From positions 143,512-207,511 of the forward strand of contig CAPAOV010000003.1 of NCBI GenBank assembly GCA_948579355.1: DNA of 64,000 nucleotides, in the 5' to 3' direction. The DNA comes from an uncultured Eubacterium sp. GTDB lineage: Bacteria; Bacillota; Clostridia; Lachnospirales; Lachnospiraceae. Positions 35,203-44,700 of the stretch are shown here, in pieces (the first letter of the stretch is position 1; each line of letters opens with the position of its first letter). Under the pieces are notes generated by a model that worked only from the letters and a program-made list of their open reading frames with translations, was not told where the DNA came from and ran no database searches. The position numbers and the translations under genes are program-made.

Positions 35203-37548
35203 TTATGAAATCGTTTTTATCTTACTCCATTTTCCATAAACTTTCCGGCCTTTTTGTTTCTTCCACGCACGTACGCGTATATAATAACTCTTTCCTCGTT
35301 TTAGTCCGCTAAGAGAAACCGATGTTTTCACCACATTTATTTTCTTAGCCTTTTTCATTTTTTTACTCCGGCCATATTGCAGACTATATCCTCCTGCACC
35401 GGAAATCTTCTTCCATGAAACCCTGACCTTTTTCCCAATCCGTCTAACCTTTTTGATTTTTGCCCTTTTTATTTGATTCGAGCCGGTTATCGTCGACATG
35501 CGCGATACCAACTGCGTAATCACATAAGAAGAATCTGCAGGAGGGGAAGTCTGACTTACTGCCGCCTGCTGATTTCCCTCATGTTCTGTCTCTTTGTCAC
35601 CGTCTTCTTTCCCTTTTTTGTCATCCGGATTCGTAAAATCATCTTGTCCGTGTGAAAAATCTCCATCCGGTGTTGGTGTGGGAACATCCGTCGGGGTATC
35701 CGTCGGCTTATCCGTTGGTGTGTCCGTCGGCTTATCGGTCGGCTTATCCGTCGGCTTATCGGTTGGCGTATCCGTTGGCTTATCCGTTGGCTTATCCGTT
35801 GGCGTGTCCGTCGGTATTGGTATCGGCGTCGGGATGATTGGCTTTGGTATGACCTGTAGGTATACGGACATCGTAATTTTTCCGTCCTCTTCCGGTTGGA
35901 AATCGCTCCAATCGTAATTGTCCTTATCCTCCGGTGTGTAATATACCTCGTACCGGCCAGGTTCTTCTACAATTTGCTCCGGATTCTTCCATTCCAGTGT
36001 GCCGCCTTGTCCCTCCAGCGATAGCGCGGAGCCGGATACGCATGTTCCCTCCTGTACTGCTTCTGCCCGAATCGATGGCAGTTCCCCCTTTATGCTATGT
36101 ACCTGCACGGGTATCGTAAACGTAATCGTCTTTGTATTCTCATCATAACCGGCAATACGGCTCCAGTCATAAGTATCAGTAGCCGCCGGTATGAATACAA
36201 CTTCCGCTCCCTGATTCTTTACTCCGGGGCGTATATTTTCATTTTTCCAAGCAAATGTGCCGTATTCATTTTTTGTAAACGATAATTTTGATTCTGACAG
36301 CGACTGTCCATAAATAATATCACTGCAGGACGGCCATGTAAGATTCTCCATCACTTTCGGACAGGTATTCACCGTCATATCAATCTCCAGTCTTTGGTAT
36401 CCGTCTTCCTCCGGCACAAACAGCATCGAATACTTTTGTTCTCCCAGACAGAGCCTCTCGTTTGGATTCGACCACTCCCAGCTTCCTTTAATCACTTTGC
36501 CCGTATGCGGATTTGTGCATTTCCCCTGTAAATATTGTATGTCCTGAAGTGTCTGGCCGTAAATCCCCTGATTGCGTATCACCGGCATTTCCATGATGGC
36601 AGGCTCCGTGCCAAGAACATCCACCTTAAAATATTGTGTTACCGCCGCATAATTAGAATCGCGCGGCTGAAATGTACCAAGGATTTCCTGTTCTCCGATG
36701 GAATACAGCAGTTCATTGCTCTTCTCAAAAGAAAAATCGCCCTCTACCGTTTCCCCCGTGACCGGACTCACAAAAGTCATCTGCGGCTGCACACCCAGCA
36801 GATTCTCTCCTGCATGTATCTGCGGCTTCACATATTTCTCCAATTGGGGAACCGCTTGCTTCGTCGTGACTTTACCACTTTTTTCAAACACTTTCGTCTC
36901 ATACGAAAACGGATATTTCGGCAGGAAGAATACGTCATGACAACGGCTGCCGGCTTGCGGAGCATACTCTTCATCACAAAAATGCCATGTGCCCTCAATG
37001 GACGAGAGCCAGTTGACTTTATCGGTCGTAATCGTTGCATCTGCTAACGTCTGCCCGTAACAGATGTCCTTGGCCTCAAGACTCGTTTCACCTCTTCTGT
37101 CTATCGTATACGGACGTTTTAACAGTTTACCGTTATCCATAAACTCTACTTTCCCACTTCCGTACATAAAGCCCTCGGAGTGTTCAATATCTACCGTTCC
37201 CCTTATCTTCAGTAAACCGTCCATACGGAAATTATAGCTGTTTATCGTGAGTGTTGCTCCTCCTTCTATGAACAAAGTGGTATCTTCCTTAAGATACCCA
37301 TATTCAATATAAGGCGGAAAATCCACTTCTCTGTCAGCAAAAACATTGATGCGTACTTTTGGATTTTTATAGGCCGCTAAAAATGCCTCTGCCAGACTCG
37401 CTGTCTCGAAGCTCCCCTTGCCGGGAACGTAGTACACGATTTCACTATCTCTAGTTACCGCAGCGTGCGACTCATATGCCGGCAGTCCCCCGAGCAGGAC
37501 GGCAATTGCCAGAAGCACACCAAATACTTTCTTTATTCTTTTTCCCAT
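35203..37548 (-). CDS. Large secreted surface protein with repeats, Pro/Thr/Asp linker and C-terminal FN3 domain
   Basis: The protein has 781 residues. An N-terminal signal peptide (KKVFGVLLAIAVLLGG, cleavage near SHA-AVT) is followed by a short beta-helix-like part, then several immunoglobulin/MBG-like modules each with the pattern YGQTLxxA/DI and a paired WxWxNP motif. A linker of about 50 residues made of PTDK/PTDT repeats follows, then a basic fibronectin-type-III-like domain (KVRVSWKKISGAGGYSLQYG). No LPxTG anchor is seen. Probably wall-associated and adhesive or structural. Function not known. Confidence 0.75.
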   Translation of the reverse strand: MGKRIKKVFGVLLAIAVLLGGLPAYESHAAVTRDSEIVYYVPGKGSFETASLAEAFLAAYKNPKVRINVFADREVDFPPYIEYGYLKEDTTLFIEGGATLTINSYNFRMDGLLKIRGTVDIEHSEGFMYGSGKVEFMDNGKLLKRPYTIDRRGETSLEAKDICYGQTLADATITTDKVNWLSSIEGTWHFCDEEYAPQAGSRCHDVFFLPKYPFSYETKVFEKSGKVTTKQAVPQLEKYVKPQIHAGENLLGVQPQMTFVSPVTGETVEGDFSFEKSNELLYSIGEQEILGTFQPRDSNYAAVTQYFKVDVLGTEPAIMEMPVIRNQGIYGQTLQDIQYLQGKCTNPHTGKVIKGSWEWSNPNERLCLGEQKYSMLFVPEEDGYQRLEIDMTVNTCPKVMENLTWPSCSDIIYGQSLSESKLSFTKNEYGTFAWKNENIRPGVKNQGAEVVFIPAATDTYDWSRIAGYDENTKTITFTIPVQVHSIKGELPSIRAEAVQEGTCVSGSALSLEGQGGTLEWKNPEQIVEEPGRYEVYYTPEDKDNYDWSDFQPEEDGKITMSVYLQVIPKPIIPTPIPIPTDTPTDKPTDKPTDTPTDKPTDKPTDKPTDTPTDKPTDTPTDVPTPTPDGDFSHGQDDFTNPDDKKGKEDGDKETEHEGNQQAAVSQTSPPADSSYVITQLVSRMSTITGSNQIKRAKIKKVRRIGKKVRVSWKKISGAGGYSLQYGRSKKMKKAKKINVVKTSVSLSGLKRGKSYYIRVRAWKKQKGRKVYGKWSKIKTIS
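35675..35820 (-). repeat. 12-bp tandem repeats encoding PTDK/PTDT
   Basis: About a dozen copies of a 12-bp unit (forward-strand form TCCGTCGGCTTA with small changes) encode alternating Pro-Thr-Asp-Lys and Pro-Thr-Asp-Thr. Copy number could vary by slippage without a frameshift, because the unit is a multiple of three. Confidence 0.85.
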
Positions 37549-37632
37549 AGATTATCCTCCCTTGTTTTAAAGTGAAATTAATTTGAAGTTAGCTTGAAAT
37601 TAGCCTGAATGTAAGATATTTGAGATAAAAAC

Positions 37633-37735
37633 AACCACGAGCGTCACGCTTCGCGAGACTGCTCGGGTTCGCGGGCGCGCTCGGATAGTCTTGTGCAAGC
37701 ACAGACATATCCTCACTTTGCCTCCGCGTAAATAA
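37633..37735. repeat. Dispersed 103-bp repeat, copy 1
   Basis: Identical over all 103 bases to 39401-39503. It is GC-rich and starts (minus strand) right after a terminator hairpin. Not protein-coding in any convincing frame. Confidence 0.9.
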
Positions 37736-37740
37736 GAATA

Positions 37741-37784
37741 ACAAGATGCAGTGCTTAACCACACGGATAAACACTGCATCTTGT
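37741..37784 (-). terminator. Terminator downstream of the NlpC/P60 gene
   Basis: ACAAGATGCAGTG and CACTGCATCTTGT form a 13-bp stem. On the minus strand T-rich TTATTCTTATTT follows, then the 103-bp repeat. Confidence 0.8.
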
Positions 37785-37785
37785 G

Positions 37786-37810
37786 GTTCCTTTCGAAAGG
37801 AACTTAAGTT
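37786..37810. other. Two adjoining palindromes
   Basis: GTTCCTTTCGAAAGGAAC (37786-37803) is a perfect 18-base palindrome and overlaps AACTTAAGTT (37801-37810), also perfect. Could be an operator or a hairpin end; function not known. Confidence 0.4.
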
Positions 37811-37858
37811 TAACACAGAACGGGAGGCTCTGTCAATTGCTATTTTTGTGAATTTTTT

Positions 37859-39325
37859 CTATGGTCGTGCAACGACTGGAATGCCTTTCTTTTTCAGCGT
37901 ACCACGATAACGGATAACCACATTGTTATACGTGGAACTGCTCTCCATCGTCCGGCCATTTCCTATGTACATTGCAATATGAAAAATGCGCTTATAACGA
38001 CCATTTCTGCGAGCGGAAGAACCACCGAAACAGACAAGGTCTCCCGGACGCAGTTTCTTTTCATCATAGACGCTGGACGCCTTGACAATTTTCTTTTTGC
38101 GCACATAGTATCTTGCAATATCTGCCGCCACCGGCGCCCACTTTGTCTTTCTCACCAAGGTTTTGCCCGCGGAGCGGTAAATGCGGTATACAAACGAAGA
38201 ACAGTCATAGTAATTTTTACTCATTCGTCTCGCTTGACTGTATTTTTTCTTTCCTATTTTCTTACAGCCAATCCGCATTGCCTTTACCGCCGTTTTTGTA
38301 CTGACTGCCAGATAATATTCCAGCGTCTTCCCATCCACTTTGCAACGGATTACCGTACTTCCGTATTGTAGCGTCGACACTTTTCCTTTTTCATTCACTT
38401 TACCTACTCTGACATCGGCAGACGACCAGATTGGAGTACTATCCGCATTCAATCCCGTCACGTTCACTTTAAATGATTTCTTTTTCTGATAAAATCCGTA
38501 TTGTGTCTTTAATTTGGGATTTGTTACCGTAACCCGACATTGAAATTCCACACCGTCCACGCTTCCGGTAATCGTTGTCGTTCCGACTTTGCGCGCCTTT
38601 ATGACTACCGATGACGAATTGCCGGAGACAAGAGAAACCATGCTGCCATCCATCGTTTTATAGGTAACCGGATTTCCGGAATAGTCCTGCAGGGAAAGCG
38701 TCATCTGGCAGCCTTTTGCCAAATTGGTTTTCCCGTGCTCAAAATGGGGTTCCAGTATCGCTAGCGGAATGGTAAATTCATAGCGCCCCCCGTAATTGTC
38801 CGCCACTTTTACAAGAAACCGAGCCGTTCCCGCGCGAATGGGAGTAATTACCCCGTCTTCCGTTACCGAAGCCAGTTCCGGCGTCTCGCTGCTCCACTGG
38901 CAGGTCATTTCTTCAAAAGCCGGAATATCAAGACGCTCCGCTTTCGTGCCGACGACTTTTCCCGCAAACGTGGAAACATTAAAAGTGAGGCCGTCTAACC
39001 GTTCATTGGCAACTACTTCGACTTTGGCAACCAATTTTTTCCCTGTCTTTGTCTCAACTGATACTTTGACGGAGCCTTTTCCTACCGCCGTCATTATGTA
39101 CTTTTCGGATATCGTAACGACGCCCTCTTTATCAACGGTAATTTCGCCCTCCGGCAAATCGGTCAGAGGCATGCTCTGCCCTAAATAGAGTCTGATTTGA
39201 TTCTCCTGCTCTGTCAGCGCAGGCGTCTCACTCTCTTTCGCCTGTGCAGTTGCCGTTCCACCCATGAACGACAATAGAAGAACCAGTATGAAAAGCCACC
39301 CATATCCTTTTCTTTCTTTTCTCAT
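37859..39325 (-). CDS. Secreted NlpC/P60 cell-wall hydrolase with Ig-like domains
   Basis: The protein has 488 residues. A signal peptide (WLFILVLLLSFMGGTATAQA) is followed by several bacterial Ig-like (BIG2-type) repeats, such as EITVDKEGVVTISEKYIMTA and VGTTTITGSVDGVEF. The C-terminal NlpC/P60 domain has catalytic Cys375 (YYDCSSFVYR) and His449 (IFHIAMYIGNG). Such enzymes cut gamma-D-Glu-DAP links in peptidoglycan stem peptides. Same Ig-like style as the neighbouring surface protein, so the two may work at the same wall site. Confidence 0.85.
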   Translation of the reverse strand: MRKERKGYGWLFILVLLLSFMGGTATAQAKESETPALTEQENQIRLYLGQSMPLTDLPEGEITVDKEGVVTISEKYIMTAVGKGSVKVSVETKTGKKLVAKVEVVANERLDGLTFNVSTFAGKVVGTKAERLDIPAFEEMTCQWSSETPELASVTEDGVITPIRAGTARFLVKVADNYGGRYEFTIPLAILEPHFEHGKTNLAKGCQMTLSLQDYSGNPVTYKTMDGSMVSLVSGNSSSVVIKARKVGTTTITGSVDGVEFQCRVTVTNPKLKTQYGFYQKKKSFKVNVTGLNADSTPIWSSADVRVGKVNEKGKVSTLQYGSTVIRCKVDGKTLEYYLAVSTKTAVKAMRIGCKKIGKKKYSQARRMSKNYYDCSSFVYRIYRSAGKTLVRKTKWAPVAADIARYYVRKKKIVKASSVYDEKKLRPGDLVCFGGSSARRNGRYKRIFHIAMYIGNGRTMESSSTYNNVVIRYRGTLKKKGIPVVARP

Positions 39326-39400
39326 ACGCTTTCACCTTTCCTTTTTGTGCTTTGTCCCATTACGCTTTCGCAAATTTTTACTGTTTCTTTCGTTTCACAA

Positions 39401-39503
39401 AACCACGAGCGTCACGCTTCGCGAGACTGCTCGGGTTCGCGGGCGCGCTCGGATAGTCTTGTGCAAGCACAGACATATCCTCACTTTGCCTCCGCGTAAA
39501 TAA
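39401..39503. repeat. Dispersed 103-bp repeat, copy 2
   Basis: Identical to 37633-37735. It lies between the serS terminator hairpin and the start of the NlpC/P60 gene, the same relative position as copy 1. Confidence 0.9.
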
Positions 39504-39505
39504 AT

Positions 39506-39533
39506 GGGAACTACTTTTTATCCCGCAGTTCCC
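39506..39533 (-). terminator. serS terminator
   Basis: GGGAACT and AGTTCCC form a 7-bp stem; on the minus strand it is followed by ATTTATTT and then the 103-bp repeat. Confidence 0.65.
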
Positions 39534-39573
39534 ACTGTAACAACTCCCTGTGTCATTCTTGTGCTGCCACAAC

Positions 39574-40857
39574 TTATTTTACTTCTATTTTCTCCATACC
39601 TCCCATATATGGGCGCAATGCTTTTGGAATATTAACCGAGCCATCCTCGTTCAGGTTATTTTCCAGAAATGCAATGAGCATACGCGGCGGCGCCACTACC
39701 GTGTTGTTCAATGTGTGGGCAAAATATTTACCACCCTCTCCCACAACACGAATTTTTAAACGTCTTGCCTGAGCATCTCCGAGGTTCGAGCAACTGCCCA
39801 CCTCAAAATATTTTTTCTGGCGCGGCGACCACGCCTCCACGTCAATGGATTTGACTTTAAGGTCTGCCAAATCACCCGAGCAGCACTCCAGCGTACGAAC
39901 CGGAACATCTAACGAGCGGAACAAATCTACCGTATTCTGCCACAACTTCTCAAACCACACCGGACTCTCTTCCGGCTTGCACACAACAATCATTTCCTGC
40001 TTTTCAAACTGATGAATGCGATATACGCCTCGCTCCTCTATCCCGTGCGCTCCCTTTTCTTTCCGGAAACATGGCGAATAGCTTGTCAGCGTCTTGGGAA
40101 GCTCTGTCTCCGGAATGATTTTATCAATAAATTTACCAATCATCGAATGTTCGCTTGTCCCAATCAGATATAAATCTTCTCCCTCGATTTTATACATCAT
40201 GGCATCCATTTCTTCAAATGACATAACCCCCGTTACAACATTGGAGCGAATCATAAACGGCGGCACACAATATACAAAACCACGTTCTATCATAAAATCT
40301 CTTGCATATGATATGACGGCAGAATGAAGCCGTGCAATATCCCCCATCAGATAATAGAAACCGTTGCCGGCTACATCCCGGGCAGCGTCCAAATCTATCC
40401 CCTCAAACTTGTCCATGATATCGGTATGATATGGAATCTCAAAATCAGGCACAACCGGCTCTCCAAACTTCTCAAGTTCCACATTTTCACTGTCGTCTTT
40501 ACCTATGGGAACACTCGAATCAATAATATTTGGTATCACCAGCATGCGCTCATTCACTTTATCGGCAAGTTCTGACTCCAGCCTCTCCAAAGCAGCCAGT
40601 TCTTCCGCATTTTTTGCCACTTCTGCTTTCATAGCCTCTGCTTCTTCTCTTTTCCCCTGCCCCATAAGCGCGCCAATCATCTTTGAATTCTTCTTTCTCT
40701 GGGCACGAAGTTCATCTGCCTTTTGCTGCGTCTCGCGCCTCTCTTTATCAAATTGAATCACTTCATCCACCAGCGGCAGTTTCTTATCCTGAAATTTATT
40801 TTTTATATTCTGCTTTACTATCTCCGGATTTTCCCGCAAAAACTTAATATCTAACAT
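39574..40857 (-). CDS. serS: Seryl-tRNA synthetase
   Basis: The protein has 427 residues. N-terminal long coiled-coil arm (about 30-105) typical of SerRS, then the class II core with TSYSPCFRKEKGAHGIEERG-type motif 2 (TSYSPCFRKE) and a motif 3 ending in NNTVVAPPRMLIAFLENN. GGAGG precedes the ATG. The promoter at 40906-40934 is divergent from the alanine symporter. No T-box leader was seen. Confidence 0.96.
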   Translation of the reverse strand: MLDIKFLRENPEIVKQNIKNKFQDKKLPLVDEVIQFDKERRETQQKADELRAQRKKNSKMIGALMGQGKREEAEAMKAEVAKNAEELAALERLESELADKVNERMLVIPNIIDSSVPIGKDDSENVELEKFGEPVVPDFEIPYHTDIMDKFEGIDLDAARDVAGNGFYYLMGDIARLHSAVISYARDFMIERGFVYCVPPFMIRSNVVTGVMSFEEMDAMMYKIEGEDLYLIGTSEHSMIGKFIDKIIPETELPKTLTSYSPCFRKEKGAHGIEERGVYRIHQFEKQEMIVVCKPEESPVWFEKLWQNTVDLFRSLDVPVRTLECCSGDLADLKVKSIDVEAWSPRQKKYFEVGSCSNLGDAQARRLKIRVVGEGGKYFAHTLNNTVVAPPRMLIAFLENNLNEDGSVNIPKALRPYMGGMEKIEVK

Positions 40858-40905
40858 GTAACTCCTCCATTTCCATACTCATTCACAAAACACGGGGCTA
40901 TAGCG

Positions 40906-40934
40906 ATTATACAACAAATCATTATGGCATGCAA
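40906..40934 (-). promoter_or_regulatory. Promoter of serS
   Basis: On the minus strand TTGCAT, a 17-base spacer, then TATAAT. Confidence 0.75.
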
Positions 40935-40939
40935 GTAAT

Positions 40940-40968
40940 TTGACTTTTCCATTATTGTCTGATAGACT
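40940..40968 (+). promoter_or_regulatory. Promoter of the alanine/sodium symporter
   Basis: TTGACT (40940-40945), 17 bases, TAGACT (40963-40968), facing rightward. Confidence 0.6.
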
Positions 40969-41023
40969 TTTTCTGACATTCATATTTTGATTTTATATCT
41001 TAATCGAAAGGAGTTCTTACATA

Positions 41024-42706
41024 ATGAAAATCATTTCGCAGATTTTATCTTCTATTGACGATTTCGTGTGGGGGCCGGTAATGCTCATTCTTCTCGTGGG
41101 CACAGGCATATTTTTGACAATACGCACCCGTTTTTTAGGATGGCGCAATCTCGGCTATGCACTCAAAAGCGGGCTCGGAAAAGAGGCTCGGAAAACAACG
41201 CGGGGCAGCGGTGATATTTCACCATTTTCTGCGCTGACAACGGCATTAGCAGCTACGATTGGCACCGGAAACATTGTCGGTGTTGCTACTGCCATGGTAT
41301 CTGGCGGCCCCGGCGCCCTTGTATGGATGTGGCTCTCGGCATTTTTCGGATTGACTTCCAAATTCAGTGAGTGTATGCTGGCTATCAAATATCGGGAAGT
41401 AAATGAAGCCGGTGAGATGTCCGGCGGGCCGATGTACACGATGAAAAAGGCTTTCAAAAATAAAAAAGCCGGCTCCATTCTCGGATGGCTCTTTGCACTG
41501 TTTGCCGTGTTGGCGTCCTTTGGTATCGGAAATCTGACGCAGGCAAATTCCATTTCTGACGCACTGCACTCTTCTTTTGGCATTCCTATATGGATTTCCG
41601 GCATTGCCATTACTGGATTAGCGCTGATTATTATTGTCGGCGGGATTAAATCCATCTCTAAGGTTTCACAGGTTGTTGTTCCGTTAATGGCTGTGTTTTA
41701 TATTATTGCCGGCATCATTGTGATTATCCTGAATTTCGAAAATGTACCTGCCGGTCTGGCAATGATTTTTAAAATGGCTTTTAGTCCTCAGGCAGTGGGC
41801 GGCGGTCTCTGCGGAAGTATCACCGCTGCCATGATGAATGCGATGCGCTTCGGAGTTGCCCGCGGTGTTTTCTCCAACGAGGCGGGCATGGGCTCTGCCG
41901 CTATTACTGCTGCCGCGGCAACAACCGATAATGCCGTTCGACAGGGTTACATAAATATGACAGGAACTTTTTGGGATACCATCGTCGTCTGCAGCATAAC
42001 AGGTCTCTGTATCGCCAGTTCGGGAATGCTTGGCACTACAGAAGTAGAGCCAAGTATTTCCGGCGCATATGAGTGTAACATTAACGTTGATGATGATAGC
42101 TCCGTTTCGAGTTGTACACTGCCGGATAAAGATGGAAACAAGATTACTTATCAGTTGAAAACAGAAAACAAAGACGGTCAAAGTACATTTGTTCTCACAC
42201 CTTCCGGCTCGGAAGATGAAGCAAAAACACTTACCCTGACACCAAAAGATAATTCCTCAACGACAGCCTTAAATGGCACTTATACCGATGAGGAACTGAA
42301 TCAATATATTTTCCACGAAAATGGTTCTTATGAATATCACGGCCTGCTAATCGGCGCTCCGCTTACCATCGCCGCTTTCCAGAGCGCACTCGGCAGGACA
42401 GGCGGCTGGCTGGTATGCATCGGAATTGCTCTGTTTGCCTTTTCTACCATTCTCGGTTGGGAATATCATGGTGAAAAGGCATTGGAGTATCTGCTGAAAA
42501 CACACAAATACAATATGATTTACCGTATTTTCTTTTCTCTGATTGCTTATATCGGTGCAACTACAACGCTGGAAATCGTATGGAATTTTTCCGATATTGC
42601 AAATGCACTGATGGCGATTCCGAATCTAATCTGCCTGCTTGCACTCAGCGGTGTCATTGCCAAGGAAATGAAAGACTTTCAACAGGTAATCAAAAAAGAA
42701 AAGTAG
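41024..42706 (+). CDS. Sodium:alanine symporter (AGCS family) with a large extra loop
   Basis: The protein has 560 residues against the family's usual about 450-500. Membrane helices are visible throughout, and AGCS motifs GTGNIVGVATA and ARGVFSNEAGMGSAA are intact. About 98 residues (roughly 341-438, between ASSGMLGTTE and GLLIGAPLTI) are an acidic, Thr/Ser-rich beta-like insert. Its polar content and position between membrane helices suggest it is outside the membrane. It imports alanine or glycine with sodium. AAAGGAG precedes the ATG. Confidence 0.88.
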   Translation: MKIISQILSSIDDFVWGPVMLILLVGTGIFLTIRTRFLGWRNLGYALKSGLGKEARKTTRGSGDISPFSALTTALAATIGTGNIVGVATAMVSGGPGALVWMWLSAFFGLTSKFSECMLAIKYREVNEAGEMSGGPMYTMKKAFKNKKAGSILGWLFALFAVLASFGIGNLTQANSISDALHSSFGIPIWISGIAITGLALIIIVGGIKSISKVSQVVVPLMAVFYIIAGIIVIILNFENVPAGLAMIFKMAFSPQAVGGGLCGSITAAMMNAMRFGVARGVFSNEAGMGSAAITAAAATTDNAVRQGYINMTGTFWDTIVVCSITGLCIASSGMLGTTEVEPSISGAYECNINVDDDSSVSSCTLPDKDGNKITYQLKTENKDGQSTFVLTPSGSEDEAKTLTLTPKDNSSTTALNGTYTDEELNQYIFHENGSYEYHGLLIGAPLTIAAFQSALGRTGGWLVCIGIALFAFSTILGWEYHGEKALEYLLKTHKYNMIYRIFFSLIAYIGATTTLEIVWNFSDIANALMAIPNLICLLALSGVIAKEMKDFQQVIKKEK

Positions 42707-42716
42707 TCGTTTCTGC

Positions 42717-43082
42717 TCAGTTCCCTTTCATTATCTGACTGCGTTCCCGCTCCAATTCACGCAGCAACTGCGGAATTGTCCACTGGCGGTTAGAGGGGGT
42801 CAGAACCGCTTTGTAATCAACGGAAACATTTTTCATTCTCATCTCAAACAGAAGTTTATCAAAATGCTTTTCCGTCACATCACAAAACAGCATCAGACTG
42901 CTATCCGGGATTTTTTCCAGCGCCGGCAAGGGACCGTTATCTTTGCCGGCGCATAATTCAGCCAGCGTCCCCGCCGCATGGCTGCTGTCCCGATTGGTAA
43001 CTGAAATTTTCTTGACAGAGGCAAGACGCCGTATCTGCTCTTCCTCCCTTTGCGCTACCTGAAATAGTATAATCTGCTCCAT
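42717..43082 (-). CDS. DUF3783-type protein
   Basis: The protein has 121 residues with the DUF3783 pattern SSLMLFCDVTEKHFDKLLFE then MRMKNVSVDYKAVLTPSNRQW. Unknown function. Starts 5 bases after the chemoreceptor stop, so probably co-transcribed with it. Confidence 0.7.
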   Translation of the reverse strand: MEQIILFQVAQREEEQIRRLASVKKISVTNRDSSHAAGTLAELCAGKDNGPLPALEKIPDSSLMLFCDVTEKHFDKLLFEMRMKNVSVDYKAVLTPSNRQWTIPQLLRELERERSQIMKGN

Positions 43083-43087
43083 TTCTT

Positions 43088-44554
43088 TTATTCCTTTACC
43101 AATTCTTTCATTTCCAGAGCGATATTATTAATCTCGTTTCCGGTCTTCTCGCCGGCCTCGCGATTGACTACGCTCAATTCCTCAATGTTCTTCGTACTTG
43201 CCGCCATTTCCTGAGATACGGCAGACATTTCGGATATCGCATCGACGATAGTTTGATTCGCATGTTTCAACTGCTGAATCTCATCACGGATACCGATGGC
43301 CTGTCCGTCCAGTTCTTCTAAGGAAACCTGCATAACGTCAAACTGGTTATAAGCCTCCTCGATATAGTTTGTCTGCTTCTGAATTTCTTCCAGAATACCG
43401 CCGATACTCGTGCCGACATCATCCGAAATATTCTGAAAATGCGCCAGTAAATCCGTGATTTCTACTGCGGAATTTTGTGTATCCTCTGCCAGCGTGCGGA
43501 TTTCATCCGCTACAACGGCAAAACCGCGTCCTGCCTCACCGGCACGGGCCGCCTCAATCGAGGCATTGAGTGACAGAAGATTGGTATTTTCCGTGATTGA
43601 CTGAATCACCCGCACAATTTCCTGCATATCTTCTGCTTCTTTTTTTAACTGCGTCAGTTTATCCTCAATCTGCTTCGACGTACTCTGCATTACTTCCGCT
43701 CCCTTTTTGGAAGCTGAAATTTTCCCGCTGCTCTCACTCATTAACGTGCGGGTCTGCATGGACTTCTCCACCATCTCGTCGGCCGCTCCGGCAATATTGC
43801 TTACTCTCTCCTGAATGCCTTTTGTGACGTCGCTCTGATTATTCAGTTTATCTGAAACCTGACTGACCGCTGTCGCCATCTCTGTCATGGAATCGGTCAT
43901 CTCGCTGGCATATTGAAGCTGTTCCGCCATATGGCCGTTAATTTTATCGATTCTTCCCGCTACTTTTTCACTTGCCGTCATAATGCCGTCTGTCGCGTCC
44001 TGCGACTGCTTCATGCTCTCTTCTAAAAGTTTCTGACGAGCTTCTCCGGCAAACTGGATTTGACGAATCGCCAGTGTAAAAAAGATACCGGTGAGAAGTA
44101 CGCCGAAAAATTGGATTTCATACTCTGTAATAGCCGCAGCTTCTTTCTTTCCCTGCAAAATACATGTTCCAATACGGATTAATACAGCGACTACTGCCGC
44201 CCCGCACATAGAGGCAATCAGACGGTAGCTTCCATATACGGCTGCCGCCCCCAGAATCGGCATTATGTAAACTACGGTTATCGCATACGGACTCGTGAGC
44301 AGATTAATGAAATAAAAAATCAGATAGGAGACCGCCATAACATAGCGGATAGCCGGATGGTCTTTCTTTTTCCCATACAGTACAAGTGATGCTATTAAGG
44401 GAATATCTCCTATGGACAACACACTGATAACATACGGAATCCCCCGCAATCCCTTTACAATTTCCAACACATAGGCTAACGATAATACAATCATCGTAAT
44501 CCCCCATGCCTGTAATACCACTAAATTTTGTTTCTCTTTTACTTGTGTTTCCAT
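43088..44554 (-). CDS. Methyl-accepting chemotaxis protein
   Basis: The protein has about 488 residues. The N-terminal 165 residues hold about six hydrophobic helices and no large extracytoplasmic sensor domain. The rest is a chemoreceptor signalling hairpin with the conserved tip TNLLSLNASIEAARAGEAGR. Methylation helices are Gln/Glu/Ala-rich on either side. ATG 44554 follows GGAGG; an upstream start lacks one. It signals to CheA; the multi-helix sensor suggests a membrane-borne or redox-type signal. Confidence 0.9.
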   Translation of the reverse strand: METQVKEKQNLVVLQAWGITMIVLSLAYVLEIVKGLRGIPYVISVLSIGDIPLIASLVLYGKKKDHPAIRYVMAVSYLIFYFINLLTSPYAITVVYIMPILGAAAVYGSYRLIASMCGAAVVAVLIRIGTCILQGKKEAAAITEYEIQFFGVLLTGIFFTLAIRQIQFAGEARQKLLEESMKQSQDATDGIMTASEKVAGRIDKINGHMAEQLQYASEMTDSMTEMATAVSQVSDKLNNQSDVTKGIQERVSNIAGAADEMVEKSMQTRTLMSESSGKISASKKGAEVMQSTSKQIEDKLTQLKKEAEDMQEIVRVIQSITENTNLLSLNASIEAARAGEAGRGFAVVADEIRTLAEDTQNSAVEITDLLAHFQNISDDVGTSIGGILEEIQKQTNYIEEAYNQFDVMQVSLEELDGQAIGIRDEIQQLKHANQTIVDAISEMSAVSQEMAASTKNIEELSVVNREAGEKTGNEINNIALEMKELVKE

Positions 44555-44700
44555 ATTCTCCTCCATTCCATTTGTTTCAAGCCGGCCCCTCCGCAGAGAC
44601 CCAGTATATTTTCTGTTACTATTTTACAAAATTATTGTTTATTTATCAATAACTTTTCATCAAAAATAACCCCTTTTTTAATACTTTTTTAATACTCAAA

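Noticed and set aside
37589..37816. 75-codon frame on the minus strand across the first 103-bp repeat
   Set aside because: The same residues appear in the frame over the second repeat only because the DNA is identical; there is no ribosome binding site and the frame starts inside a terminator.
39378..39572. 64-codon frame on the minus strand across the second 103-bp repeat
   Set aside because: Shadow of the repeat, same reason; it also overlaps the serS terminator.
40935..41023. Glycine riboswitch before the alanine symporter
   Set aside because: The gap is only 166 bp in total, filled by two promoters, and has no tandem GGA/GAGAG-type aptamer.
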